From the NCBI RefSeq assembly GCF_900129485.1, contig NZ_FQVW01000030.1:1-37947 (forward strand): a stretch of 37,947 nucleotides of DNA, given 5' to 3'. The notes below the pieces were generated by a model. That model searched no databases and had not been told where the DNA came from. It saw nothing but the letters and a program-made list of their open reading frames with translations. This DNA is from Ornithinibacillus halophilus. GTDB taxonomy: Bacteria; Bacillota; Bacilli; Bacillales; Amphibacillaceae. Positions 1-8,239 of this stretch are shown here, in pieces. The stretch's first letter is position 1, and the number at the start of each line of letters is the position of its first letter. Position numbers and translations under genes: made by a program.

Positions 1-290
1 TGAATAAACTTCTTTGCTGCCTTGTACCGAGGAATTGACTTCTTAGACTTTCTAGTAGACGCAGGTACATCTTTTGGGGTCTTCGGACACGTGCTATTCC
101 CGCAGGACAAATGTTTTCGGTGGGGCGAGTAATCGCAGTCCCAAGGAAGACTACGTCTGAGGAGCATCGCACGCAGAAAATGCAATTGGAAATGCATTTT
201 CAAGGAGTCGACTGCCCTCCGCTCCAATCAATTAGTGATATTGCAGTAGATCCATAATTCTTATTGTCTAAGAATACATACTAGCGTAAG
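1..290. repeat. GC-rich intergenic repeat region, no gene
   Basis: No credible gene is visible here. About 41-236 is clearly richer in GC than its surroundings and contains short inverted segments, for example an 8-base palindromic stretch around 187-205 (AATGCATTTT next to AATTGGAAATGC). It reads like a degenerate copy of a dispersed intergenic element of the kind common in halotolerant bacilli. It is not the same as the hairpin repeat at 291-391. The left boundary may lie outside the window. Confidence 0.45.
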
Positions 291-391
291 AAATACACGT
301 AGACTCCTGCGGGAGCAGAGGCATAGGTGAGACCCCACAGTGCGTAGCACGAGGAGGCTCACCAGCCGCCCGCGGAAAGCGGAGTGTATTT
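291..391 (+). repeat. Family A structured repeat, full copy
   Basis: A roughly 101-base element that can fold into one long interrupted hairpin. From the outside in, the arms are AATACAC/GTGTATT, CTCC/GGAG, GCGGG/CCCGC, GGTGAG/CTCACC and GTGC/GCAC. A second full copy, in the opposite orientation, lies at 20515-20616 and keeps the same outer stems while the tip differs. No ORF is conserved in it. It is most likely a non-autonomous palindromic repeat (MITE-like or REP-like). Confidence 0.75.
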
Positions 392-565
392 CTGAAGCGG
401 CAGAGATTACACTACATTTACATTTCATAGAAAATCTAAATTTTGAATAAAGTTCGGGTTTTACTTTAACTAAAACACTTTTGTCTCAGCCTCTGAACCC
501 CTGCATACTACACTGCATATAGAATTGTCGGACACATTTTTATATTATCACTTTGTTTTTCATTG

Positions 566-626
566 TCCTCGCTATGCTCGAGGAAGCTCACCAGCACCCG
601 CAGAAAGCGAAGTGTATTTCCGGAGC
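566..626 (+). repeat. Family A repeat, right half only
   Basis: This segment carries the right half of the family A element, including GCTCACCAGC, a CCCGC-like block and GAAGTGTATTTCCGGAGCG. The left half is missing or has diverged beyond recognition. It is a decayed or truncated copy 175 bases from the full one. The short reading frames crossing it have no ribosome binding site and follow the repeat, so I do not call a gene. Confidence 0.6.
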
Positions 627-705
627 GATCGAGATCAATTCTCTAGACCTAATTATCCTTTGCTTGTCTATGTAATTGCTTATAGCTACTTTTGCCGAAC
701 ACAGA

Positions 706-762
706 AATTCCGAACGCATTCGAACTCTATCGGGAGATATTCGAGTTGTTCGGAATTTTTTT
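706..762. terminator. Hairpin with T-run downstream of ku
   Basis: AATTCCGAAC (706-715) pairs with GTTCGGAATT (748-757), with a further inner pairing TTCGAA/TTCGA. Eight T residues begin in the right arm and run to about 763 on the plus strand. The T-run faces rightward, although the only nearby gene ending here is ku on the minus strand, for which the opposite side offers only a weak U tract. It probably works as the ku 3' end structure, possibly in both directions. Confidence 0.45.
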
Positions 763-773
763 TACTTACATAG

Positions 774-1616
774 TTACAATGCCTTTTTCTTTTTTGCTGT
801 AGTTGTTGTTTTCTTTTTAGGCTGTTTTGGCTTTGGTTTTTCTTTTTTTGCACGATCCAATGATGCCTGAAGTGCTTCCATCAGGTCGGTCACATTGTCT
901 GGTTTTGGCTTGTCTTTTGCAGTTGCTGTTTGGTCCTTACCTTTTTTCTCTTCAATTAATTCTAATAAGGCAGTTCGATATTCATCGGTATATTTTTCTG
1001 GTTCGAACTCAGTCGTTAATTGTTCAATCAACATTTTAGCAGTATCTAATTCCTTCTTCGCAATTTCCGTCTCCTCAGGTACATTTGGCACGTCTTTCAC
1101 ATTTCGTACTTCATCCGGAAAATGAATTGTCTCTACAACTAGCGTATCTTCGTAAATTCGGATGACGGCTAGTTGCTCTTTAGAACGAATCGTCATCTTC
1201 GCCACACCTATTTTCCCCGTATCCTTTAGGGCAGCGCGTAATAAACTATATGCCTTTCCTCCGCCTTCATTCGGAGAAAGGTAGTAACTTTTTTCAAAAT
1301 AGATTGGATCGATTTCCTCTAACTTCACAAAGTCCACAATTTCTACAGAGCGATCCTCTTGTTCCTTTTTCAAAGCTTCTAAATCGTCATCATCTAGTAC
1401 GACAAATTTATTTTTAGCATATTCATACCCTTTTACAATTTCATCATTTTCTATTTTACGGTCACAAACAGGACATACCTTTTCATATTTAATCGGTGAA
1501 TGGCATTCTTTATGTAACTGCCTTAGCTGCACATCTTTATTCTCTGTTGCCGCATGCAACTTCACCGGAATATTCACTAATCCAAAGCTAATGGTACCTT
1601 TCCACATCGTATGCAT
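774..1616 (-). CDS. ku: Ku protein, non-homologous end joining
   Basis: Bacterial Ku is a homodimeric ring that binds DNA double-strand ends and recruits LigD. The protein begins MHTMWKGTISFGLVNIPVKL, the classic Ku N-terminus, and carries the Ku core barrel over about residues 1-200. A CPVCDR segment lies near residue 50. The last 60 residues are a lysine- and proline-rich tail, typical of the DNA- and ligase-binding C-terminus of B. subtilis YkoV-type Ku. I place the start at ATG 1616 rather than the upstream TTG 1619: AGGAGG at 1625-1630 sits 8 bases before it, and relatives begin MHTMWKG. Predicted length 280 aa. It is divergent from ligD across 110 bases, forming the standard two-gene NHEJ locus. 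In B. subtilis this pair is expressed in the forespore and protects spores; no promoter here proves the same timing. Confidence 0.95.
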   Translation of the reverse strand: MHTMWKGTISFGLVNIPVKLHAATENKDVQLRQLHKECHSPIKYEKVCPVCDRKIENDEIVKGYEYAKNKFVVLDDDDLEALKKEQEDRSVEIVDFVKLEEIDPIYFEKSYYLSPNEGGGKAYSLLRAALKDTGKIGVAKMTIRSKEQLAVIRIYEDTLVVETIHFPDEVRNVKDVPNVPEETEIAKKELDTAKMLIEQLTTEFEPEKYTDEYRTALLELIEEKKGKDQTATAKDKPKPDNVTDLMEALQASLDRAKKEKPKPKQPKKKTTTTAKKKKAL

Positions 1617-1664
1617 CAAAAATACCTCCTTTAATTTTTAGTTTGTCGAAAAGCATTTAAACTT

Positions 1665-1677
1665 ATCCAATGTGGAT
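1665..1677. promoter_or_regulatory. Small palindrome between ku and ligD
   Basis: ATCCA-ATG-TGGAT forms a short dyad in the shared ku/ligD intergenic region. A TATAAT-like hexamer follows at 1703-1708, before ligD, but has no good -35 partner. It could be an operator or chance; I cannot name a regulator. Confidence 0.2.
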
Positions 1678-1726
1678 TAAATTTCATGAAAATATGCCAC
1701 CTTATAATGGAAGGGAGTTTTAAAAA

Positions 1727-3526
1727 ATGGACGTGATGAAGCCAATTGCCAGCACCGATATCCCCACGGGTGACGACTGGCTATATGAAGTAAAATATGA
1801 CGGGTTTCGCTGTGTATTAGATTGGGGTAAAAACGGGGACATACATCTAACTAGCAAAAACAAGCACGACTTAACCCCAAACTTCCCTGAAATTGTTGCT
1901 TATTGTAAGGAGATGGAAAAGGTAGTTGTAGAAATGCTTCCACTAAAATTGGACGGAGAATTGGTTATTTTGAATAACCCATACCAAGCGAACTTTTCAG
2001 CGATTCAAAAACGAGGTCGTTTAAAAAATAAAGAATCCATCGAAAAATCATCATCAGAAAGAGCCGCAACTTTCATGGTTTTTGACTTATTAACAGTAAA
2101 AGGCAAAACCTTACAAAAACTACCATTTGAAGAACGAAAACAGAAACTTGTCGAACTTGTTGAAGCTGGCAATTTCAAAGACAGAATAAAACTGATCGAA
2201 GCTTTTTCTGATCCGAAAGAACTTTGGAATATTGTGTTTGATTCTAAAGGGGAAGGAATGATTGCGAAACGGAAAAAAGGAGTCTATGGTCCAGGTAAAG
2301 GTCATCGTGATTGGTACAAAATTAAAAACTGGCGCACCTTCCAAGCTATTTTAACAGCATATGACAGTAAAAATGAATATTTTTCTGTAGAAGTATTTCA
2401 AAACGATGAATTAGTTGAAGTAGGAAAATGCAAGCATGGACTCGATTCTGAAGCCTTTCAAACCGTACAAAAATTATTTTTAACTAATGGGGACAAACGT
2501 GGGGACACCTACCGTTTACCACCAGCAATATGTGCTTCAATTCATACATTAGACATTTATCGTGGGGAACTTCGTGAACCTGAATTTAAATCGCTATTGC
2601 CAAATCTATCACCCGAAGAATGCACATTAAGCCAGTTTGAAATTGACATGGCATTACTACCAACTTCTGTAGACATCAGTAAAACCGATAAATTATACTG
2701 GCCGGAAACGAACAGAACCAAGGGAGAATTATTAACGTACATGCGTGAAATTTCACCTTATATGTTACCCTTTTTACAAAACCGAGCTTTAACCATTATT
2801 CGCTGTCCCGATGGTATTAACGAAGAATCATTTTTTCAAAAACATTTACCGAGTTATGCTCCTTCTTATATTAAGGGTGTTGGTAAGGGCGATGAAAAGT
2901 TAATTGTCTGTGATTCTTTGGATTCATTAGTGTGGTTTGCAAATCACGGCTCCATCGAATTTCATGTTCCATTTCAATATATTACAAGTAACAAACCACT
3001 AGAGATTGTATTTGACCTAGATCCCCCAGACCGTAGCAAATTCCATTGGGCAATCGAAGCTTCAAAAATCATTAGGCAACTATTGGATGATTTAAATCTA
3101 ATTTCATTTATAAAAACCTCTGGAAACAAAGGGTTGCAAATTCATATTCCAATTCCAGAAGGCACGATGTCTTATGAGGAAACAGCAGTATTTACTCAAG
3201 CGATTGCTTGGACGGTTGAAAACCAGAAACCGGATTGGTTTACGACAGAAAGGATGAAAAATAAGCGGAATGGACGATTGTATATCGACTATGTACAACA
3301 CGGAAAAGATAAAACAATTATTGCTCCTTACTCACCACGGAAAACAAAAGAGGCTTCCATTGCAACACCATTGTTTTGGGAAGAAGTTACAGAGCATTTA
3401 CGACCGGAACAGTTTACCATTAAAAATGGTGTAGAACGAGTGCAGTCCCAAGGATGTCCATTCGCTAATTTTTATAAAGTGGGAAAACATCAAGACATAG
3501 ACATGATAGTGGCTTTGATTAAATAA
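1727..3526 (+). CDS. ligD: DNA ligase D: ATP-dependent ligase plus polymerase/primase
   Basis: LigD fills, processes and seals DNA ends held by Ku. The ligase domain is N-terminal: motif I KYDGFR has the adenylated lysine at residue 23, with DGELVI near 76, EGMIAKRKKG near 180 and KIKNWR near 200. The polymerase domain follows from about residue 310: LYWPETNRTKGELL, then the catalytic aspartates in VFDLDPPD near 430, SGNKGLQIHIPI near 465 and the RNGRLYIDY block near 510. There is no 3'-phosphoesterase domain. The order Lig-Pol and the 599-residue length match Bacillus YkoU (about 611 aa), unlike mycobacterial Pol-PE-Lig. ATG 1727 is preceded by AAGGGAG at 1711-1717; an in-frame ATG at 1736 is a possible alternative. 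The gene ends in a strong terminator. Confidence 0.95.
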   Translation: MDVMKPIASTDIPTGDDWLYEVKYDGFRCVLDWGKNGDIHLTSKNKHDLTPNFPEIVAYCKEMEKVVVEMLPLKLDGELVILNNPYQANFSAIQKRGRLKNKESIEKSSSERAATFMVFDLLTVKGKTLQKLPFEERKQKLVELVEAGNFKDRIKLIEAFSDPKELWNIVFDSKGEGMIAKRKKGVYGPGKGHRDWYKIKNWRTFQAILTAYDSKNEYFSVEVFQNDELVEVGKCKHGLDSEAFQTVQKLFLTNGDKRGDTYRLPPAICASIHTLDIYRGELREPEFKSLLPNLSPEECTLSQFEIDMALLPTSVDISKTDKLYWPETNRTKGELLTYMREISPYMLPFLQNRALTIIRCPDGINEESFFQKHLPSYAPSYIKGVGKGDEKLIVCDSLDSLVWFANHGSIEFHVPFQYITSNKPLEIVFDLDPPDRSKFHWAIEASKIIRQLLDDLNLISFIKTSGNKGLQIHIPIPEGTMSYEETAVFTQAIAWTVENQKPDWFTTERMKNKRNGRLYIDYVQHGKDKTIIAPYSPRKTKEASIATPLFWEEVTEHLRPEQFTIKNGVERVQSQGCPFANFYKVGKHQDIDMIVALIK

Positions 3527-3556
3527 AAACCGCCCCAATTGAGGCGGTTTATTTTT
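3527..3556. terminator. Bidirectional terminator between ligD and tcyP
   Basis: AAACCGCC (3527-3534) pairs with GGCGGTTT (3543-3550), followed by ATTTTTATT. A-rich sequence on the left lets it serve the converging tcyP transcript too. Confidence 0.9.
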
Positions 3557-3559
3557 ATT

Positions 3560-4954
3560 CTATAGTGAGCTTGTTTCTTCAATTGCTGTTTTATCATTAA
3601 ATGTTTTTAAGTTTAATTTACCTAAAATACGTGATGTTAATGTTCCTGAAACCATTGATCCGTTAACATTTAATGCTGTACGTCCCATATCGATAAACGC
3701 TTCGATTGAGATTAACAGACCGGCAAGAGCAACTGGCATATTCATCGATGATAATACGATTAATGCAGCAAATGTAGCTCCACCACCAACACCAGCAATA
3801 CCAAATGAACTAATACCAATGATCAATACTAACTGAAGGATAAATCCCGGATCTAGTGGATTAATACCAACAGACGGTGCAATCATCACTGCTAACATTG
3901 CTGGGTAAATACCGGCACATCCATTTTGCCCCATTGTCGCACCAAATGATGCAGACATGTTCGCTACCCCTTGATCTACACCAAGAGAATTTTTCTGTGC
4001 AGCAATATTTAATGGAATTGTACCAGCACTTGAACGGGATGTGAACGCAAAACCTAATACTGGAATAACTTTTTTCAAGTATGTTAATGGATTTAATCCG
4101 AAAACACCAACTAGGATTAAGTGTAGAATAAACATAATTCCTAGTGCCACATACGATGCTAATACAAATTTACCAAGTTCTAGAATTCCTGCAAAGTCAG
4201 TGCTTGCTACCGTATTTGCCATTAGCGCTAAAATACCATATGGAGTTAAGCGCAATACTAACGTAACGATACGCATAACGACGGCGTACACAGCATTTAC
4301 CATCTTCGTAAACATTTCTGCTTGCTCTGGATTTTTTCTTCGTAACCCTAACACTGCTATCCCAACAATAATTGAGAAAATAACAACTGCAATTACTGAA
4401 GTTGAACGTTGCCCTGTCATATCTAAGAAGATATTTGATGGGATGAAGTTAAGAATCTTTTGTGGAGTGGATTGATTTTCCACATCTACTAATCGATCTT
4501 CAAGCATTAAGCCACGATCAGATTCTGCTTGCCCAGCCTCAATTTGCTCAGCACTTAAATCAAATACTGTAGCTGTTAAAATACCAACTAGCGCTGCTAC
4601 CATTGTAGTTGAAATAAGAATACCAATAATCCAACCTGACATTTTACCAAGTTCCGCAGTTTTTTGTAGGTTAATAATAGATTGAATGATGGATACCATT
4701 ACTAGTGGTACAACAATCATCATTAAGAAATTGATATATCCTCGCCCTACAATACTATACCAATCGGTTGTTTGTGATAAAACTTCAGAGCCACTTCCAT
4801 AAGCCCACTGTAAAATGGCACCAAGTACGATACCAAGCCCTAAACCAGTAAACACTCGTTTAGAAAAAGAAACGTGCTTTTTTTGCATGTATATTAATAC
4901 ACTAATAATTCCAAGCATAACAGCTATATTAATCAATAGATAAATAGTATCCAT
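3560..4954 (-). CDS. tcyP: L-cystine symporter TcyP (DAACS family)
   Basis: This 464-residue membrane protein belongs to the dicarboxylate/amino acid:cation symporter family. It is closest in length and sequence pattern to TcyP of B. subtilis (463 aa), a high-affinity cystine importer. Visible features are several hydrophobic segments in the N-terminal half, the serine-rich re-entrant region FAFTSRSSAGTIP near residue 305, NMSASFGATMGQNGCAGIYP near 333, and the C-terminal substrate/cation site SIEAFIDMGRTALNVNG near 420. The substrate assignment rests on this similarity and on a CymR-like control region upstream, which fits a cysteine-responsive sulfur gene. It starts at ATG 4954 after a CTGGAGGGAAC-type ribosome binding site. 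A general glutamate/aspartate carrier is the alternative. Confidence 0.85.
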   Translation of the reverse strand: MDTIYLLINIAVMLGIISVLIYMQKKHVSFSKRVFTGLGLGIVLGAILQWAYGSGSEVLSQTTDWYSIVGRGYINFLMMIVVPLVMVSIIQSIINLQKTAELGKMSGWIIGILISTTMVAALVGILTATVFDLSAEQIEAGQAESDRGLMLEDRLVDVENQSTPQKILNFIPSNIFLDMTGQRSTSVIAVVIFSIIVGIAVLGLRRKNPEQAEMFTKMVNAVYAVVMRIVTLVLRLTPYGILALMANTVASTDFAGILELGKFVLASYVALGIMFILHLILVGVFGLNPLTYLKKVIPVLGFAFTSRSSAGTIPLNIAAQKNSLGVDQGVANMSASFGATMGQNGCAGIYPAMLAVMIAPSVGINPLDPGFILQLVLIIGISSFGIAGVGGGATFAALIVLSSMNMPVALAGLLISIEAFIDMGRTALNVNGSMVSGTLTSRILGKLNLKTFNDKTAIEETSSL

Positions 4955-4983
4955 TTTGTTCCCTCCAGTTGTTAATCTATTAT

Positions 4984-5041
4984 AATTCCGATAAAAATAC
5001 TATGACTTATTTAAAATACACGGAATTAAAGCTATTGTCAA
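4984..5041 (-). promoter_or_regulatory. tcyP promoter with CymR-like inverted half-sites
   Basis: Read on the minus strand, TTGACA (5036-5041) is followed after 17 bases by TATTTT (5013-5018). An inverted pair GGAATT/AATTCC brackets the expected start: one arm CGGAATTA lies at 5021-5028 in the spacer and the other, TAATTCCG, at about 4983-4990 just downstream. On the minus strand, TAAGTC followed about 10 bases later by ATCGGAATT resembles the published CymR box ending ATNGGAATT, with one substitution and one extra base. CymR represses cystine uptake genes when cysteine is plentiful, so this fits tcyP. Confidence 0.5.
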
Positions 5042-5045
5042 TAGA

Positions 5046-5235
5046 AGTAACCGAAATTAATCAGGGCTATTTGCATTATTATCTACCAGCAGCCCAATAA
5101 TTATCAATGCCCCTTAGATCAGAAGAATTGATTCTTTAGGAATGGAGTTGTGGAAGGGTATCGATGACCTTTCGATGTTTTTCTTAAACTCAAAGGGCAT
5201 CGAGACTCACCAATGGTTACCTTTGACTACGTAAA
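5046..5235. other. Intergenic stretch upstream of tcyP; imperfect hairpin only
   Basis: No gene is apparent. CGATGACCTTT (5162-5172) and AAAGGGCATCG (5192-5202) form an 11-base hairpin with one mismatch but no T-run. It resembles decayed repeat sequence rather than a terminator. Confidence 0.35.
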
Positions 5236-5271
5236 AAAGGATGAAAAGCCCATCAGGCCAATCATCCTTTT
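5236..5271 (-). terminator. Terminator after the osmC-like gene
   Basis: AAAGGATGA (5236-5244) pairs with TCATCCTTT (5262-5270), with GCC/GGC inside. On the minus strand the stem is followed by a run of T residues. It ends the chrA-osmC transcript. Confidence 0.8.
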
Positions 5272-5289
5272 AATAATAAATCTCACAGT

Positions 5290-5730
5290 CTATTTCAATG
5301 TTGCTTGTAATTCCAATTCTACATTCCCTTGAATCGCTCGGGATATCATACAACTTTTCTCTGCCTTTTCAACCAGCTTCTTCAATAATTCTCTTTCCTG
5401 ATCACTTGCCTCTGACTTTAATTCAACTGTTGGCTTATGAATAATTTTCTTAAACGTAAAAACACCATTTGTTACGTCAACGATTCCTTCTGATTCCAAT
5501 CCCATTTCATGTAATGGGAGTTTTGCACGCTCAATCATTGCTGCCAAAGTAATAATATAACAAGTAGCAGCAGCTCCTAGCAGCATTTCATCGGGATTCG
5601 TTCCAACTCCTGGACCATCCATCTCAGGTGGGATGGATATTTTCGTTTTTAAATTTCCTGCATCAATATATCCTTCACTATTTCTCCCACCTGGCCAATC
5701 TGCTTTTAAATGAAAATGATGTTCTGCCAT
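5290..5730 (-). CDS. OsmC/Ohr family thiol peroxidase (SACOL1771-like)
   Basis: OsmC-family proteins reduce organic and other peroxides with a reactive cysteine. This 146-residue protein has the two expected cysteines: Cys57 in GAAATCYIITLAAMIERAK and Cys127 in AEKSCMISRAI. The GTNPDEMLLGAAATCY block is typical of the SACOL1771/YhfA-like subgroup rather than of OhrA. It starts at ATG 5730 after an AGAGGTGAT-type binding site. It lies 27 bases downstream of the chromate transporter on the same strand and probably shares its transcript. That placement suggests a stress role when oxyanions cause oxidative damage, which is an inference. Confidence 0.85.
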   Translation of the reverse strand: MAEHHFHLKADWPGGRNSEGYIDAGNLKTKISIPPEMDGPGVGTNPDEMLLGAAATCYIITLAAMIERAKLPLHEMGLESEGIVDVTNGVFTFKKIIHKPTVELKSEASDQERELLKKLVEKAEKSCMISRAIQGNVELELQATLK

Positions 5731-5757
5731 CTTATCACCTCTTGGACCATTTTAACT

Positions 5758-6939
5758 TTAATAGAAGAAATAAGCCATTACTTCCCCGAGCACTACACCT
5801 ATAATAACAATCAGCCATGCTGGTGTTTTCCAGAACTGAAGTAAAATGAATAAAATAACTGCTAATGAAAATTGAGCTCCTGTGTCAATAACACTAGTAA
5901 ACACTGGATTATAAAAGGCTGCTAATAAAATTCCCACTACACTAGCATTTACCCCAGTTAAAATGCCTTGGAAGCTTTTCTTCTGTCTTAATTCATTTAA
6001 GAATGGAAGTGCGCCAATAACTAATAAGAAGGAAGGTAAGAACATCGCAACAGTTGCAATTACCCCACCTGCAACACCATTAATCATTGTTCCTATGTAA
6101 CTAGAGAATGTGAATAATGGACCTGGCACAGCTTGAGCCATCCCATAACCAGCTAGAAATTCATCGCTTGTCAACAACCCATTTGGTACGACTTCCTGTT
6201 CGAGTAATGGCAGAACAACATGTCCCCCACCAAATACAATCGAACCTACTCTAAAGAAAGTATCAAATATATCGACATAGCTATTTGATACAATTTTCGA
6301 TAATATTGGCAGCCCAATTAAGAGAATAACTAAAATGGAAAGTGCTATGATCCCTTGTGCTTTTGAAATCGAGACCGAAAACGATTGTATTTTTGTCTCC
6401 GCTTGTTTAGAGAACATAAAATATCCTAAAATAGCGGCACCCACGATTACTGAAATTTGCACTAAAGCAGATGGGAATAAGAGTACGATCATCATTGCAA
6501 CAATCGCAATCGCAATTCTAGGACGATCAGGTGTTAGTTTTTTTCCTAGACCCAAAACTGCATGTGCAACAACGGCAACAGCAACGATTTTCAAACTTGT
6601 AATCCAATTGGCATCTCCTAGTGCAAACGATTGAAAGGCCATCGCAAATAATATCAAAACAAGAATGGATGGAATCGTAAAGCCAAACCAAGACACAATT
6701 CCTCCTAATAGTCCCCCTCGCAACATTCCAATCGCAATTCCAACCTGACTACTTGCAGGACCAGGAAGAAACTGACACAGCGCGATAATATCAGCATATG
6801 TTTTTTCATCCAGCCATTTCTTCTTATCTATATATTCATTCTTAAAATATCCTAAGTGGGCTACTGGGCCTCCGAATGATGTCAAACCTAATTTAAATGA
6901 AGTACCTAAGATTTCTAGTATAGATTTTCCCTTTGCCAT
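5758..6939 (-). CDS. chrA: Chromate transporter, CHR family (ChrA)
   Basis: This is a 393-residue membrane protein of the chromate ion transporter family, which exports chromate and confers resistance, sometimes taking sulfate as an analogue. It is the long, two-domain form: an N-terminal CHR domain (GLTSFGGPVAHLGYFKNEY near residue 18, ALCQFLPGPASSQVGIAIG near 53) and a second copy (VGSIVFGGGHVVLPLLEQE near 230, GYGMAQAVPGPLFTFSSYIG near 265). Both PGP motifs are intact. It starts at ATG 6939, preceded by GAGGAGGATTAT. The osmC-like gene follows in the same orientation. Actual chromate resistance cannot be deduced from sequence alone; family members without that activity exist. Confidence 0.85.
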   Translation of the reverse strand: MAKGKSILEILGTSFKLGLTSFGGPVAHLGYFKNEYIDKKKWLDEKTYADIIALCQFLPGPASSQVGIAIGMLRGGLLGGIVSWFGFTIPSILVLILFAMAFQSFALGDANWITSLKIVAVAVVAHAVLGLGKKLTPDRPRIAIAIVAMMIVLLFPSALVQISVIVGAAILGYFMFSKQAETKIQSFSVSISKAQGIIALSILVILLIGLPILSKIVSNSYVDIFDTFFRVGSIVFGGGHVVLPLLEQEVVPNGLLTSDEFLAGYGMAQAVPGPLFTFSSYIGTMINGVAGGVIATVAMFLPSFLLVIGALPFLNELRQKKSFQGILTGVNASVVGILLAAFYNPVFTSVIDTGAQFSLAVILFILLQFWKTPAWLIVIIGVVLGEVMAYFFY

Positions 6940-7084
6940 ATAATCCTCCTCTACATTTATTCTATTAATTTAACATATTCTTGAATAGATGTCGGCCGAA
7001 TTTACATACTCTTAACAATTGGTTGAAACCAAGTTAGGTATCTTATCGTATAAAGAGTATCAGACTACAAAGGATGAAATCAGT

Positions 7085-8044
7085 ATGGAAATTATTGAGC
7101 AATATATAAAAGAATACCAACAATTAAAGATTGCATTGAAATGGAAGGTACCAGACAAGACCATCAATATGGCCATCGCTGCAAATTATGTCATGAAGGA
7201 TAAAGAAATAGACTCAGACAAGCTTCTTATCATTGCAGACACCATTAAATCGCAAGCAGGGCTTTTTTCTTCCATGAAGTCTCATTCAAGATTCTTAACA
7301 GCTTCGATTATGGACATTAACTTTGAGAACCCTACAGAACAAGTACCCGAACTTTTTACTTACTATAAACAATTTCGCAATGAAAAATTTAGTAGTGGTA
7401 CCTTTACTTATATAGCAGCAACACTGTTATTAGTATCAGAATTGAATCCTGATGAAATTATTCCAAAAGCGAAAGATCTATATGACAGAATGAAGCAGGA
7501 ACATGCTTTTCTCACTACTGCTAGTGACTATCCATTAGCAACACTACTTACAATTGAAGGTCGAACAGACACAATAGAGCAAATGGAGACATTCTATGAG
7601 GAACTGAGTAAGAATGGATTTTCAAAAGGGAATGACCTACAATTCCTAAGTCATATCCTTTCATTACCACCTAATGAAAATAGCCAAACCTTAATTAGCC
7701 GTGCTATTTCTGTATATGATTCTTTAAAAGTGATTGGAATCCGATCAAAACGAACGTATTATCCAGTAATTGGCATGCTTGCCTTATTGCCTAATGAAGA
7801 GCTAGATATGAAAAAAATTAAAGACTTATATGATCGTTTAATGTTGGAGAAAGATTTCAAATGGCAGAAGGATGTCAATGTGATGATGGCTGTAAACTTC
7901 TTTGTAAAAGGAAAACTAGAGCACACCACACTTGCAGAGACAAGCTTATACACAGTGGTTGAAGCAATCATTCAAGCTCAACAAGCTGTGATGACTGCTT
8001 CTATTGTCGCTGCTGCTACGGCATCAAATTCTAATAACAATTAG
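7085..8044 (+). CDS. DUF4003 family protein
   Basis: A soluble, largely helical protein of 319 residues that I recognise as the DUF4003 family found in bacilli; its function is not known. It opens with EQYIKEYQQLKIALKWKVPD and contains regularly spaced LYDRM/LYDRL segments (near residues 145 and 255), suggesting helical repeats. The C-terminal 30 residues are rich in Ala, Thr and Asn. I choose ATG 7085, which has AAAGGATG about 9 bases upstream; a longer frame reaches back to TTG 7019 but lacks a binding site. There is no signal peptide or membrane segment. It stands alone, convergent with the DUF488 gene. Confidence 0.75.
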   Translation: MEIIEQYIKEYQQLKIALKWKVPDKTINMAIAANYVMKDKEIDSDKLLIIADTIKSQAGLFSSMKSHSRFLTASIMDINFENPTEQVPELFTYYKQFRNEKFSSGTFTYIAATLLLVSELNPDEIIPKAKDLYDRMKQEHAFLTTASDYPLATLLTIEGRTDTIEQMETFYEELSKNGFSKGNDLQFLSHILSLPPNENSQTLISRAISVYDSLKVIGIRSKRTYYPVIGMLALLPNEELDMKKIKDLYDRLMLEKDFKWQKDVNVMMAVNFFVKGKLEHTTLAETSLYTVVEAIIQAQQAVMTASIVAAATASNSNNN

Positions 8045-8059
8045 TGTGATGGAAGTGCA

Positions 8060-8237
8060 TCGGACATTTGGTACGTTATGATGAATAAAATAGTTAAATG
8101 TGGATTTTTATGGACATCAGGTTCCTTATTTTGCAGAATATCAACGAGCTGCATCCGATTTTCTTGAAATAAAGGAACAGATGTCCAATACTGTCAAAAA
8201 ACACCCTACAATCTCACTTTAGATGAAAAAATGTCCG
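8060..8237. repeat. Nested inverted repeat, MITE-like
   Basis: An outer pair CGGACATTT (8061-8069) and AAATGTCCG (8229-8237) encloses a longer inner pair. The inner left arm at 8111-8130 starts TGGACATC and ends TTCCTTATT; the inner right arm at 8167-8187 starts AAATAAAGGAAC and ends GATGTCCA. The inner arms match over about 20 bases with one mismatch and a one-base shift. GGACAT occurs in both pairs. It lies between two converging genes and contains no ORF. There is no classical terminator T-run. Confidence 0.6.
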
Positions 8238-8239
8238 AA

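Noticed and set aside
525-870. Two overlapping plus-strand reading frames of 82 and 64 codons
   Set aside because: They cross the family A remnant, a hairpin and the antisense of the ku tail, with no binding site and low-complexity Phe-rich products.
4041-4475. 144-codon plus-strand frame inside tcyP
   Set aside because: It is the antisense shadow of a clear transporter gene; its composition follows the tcyP codons.
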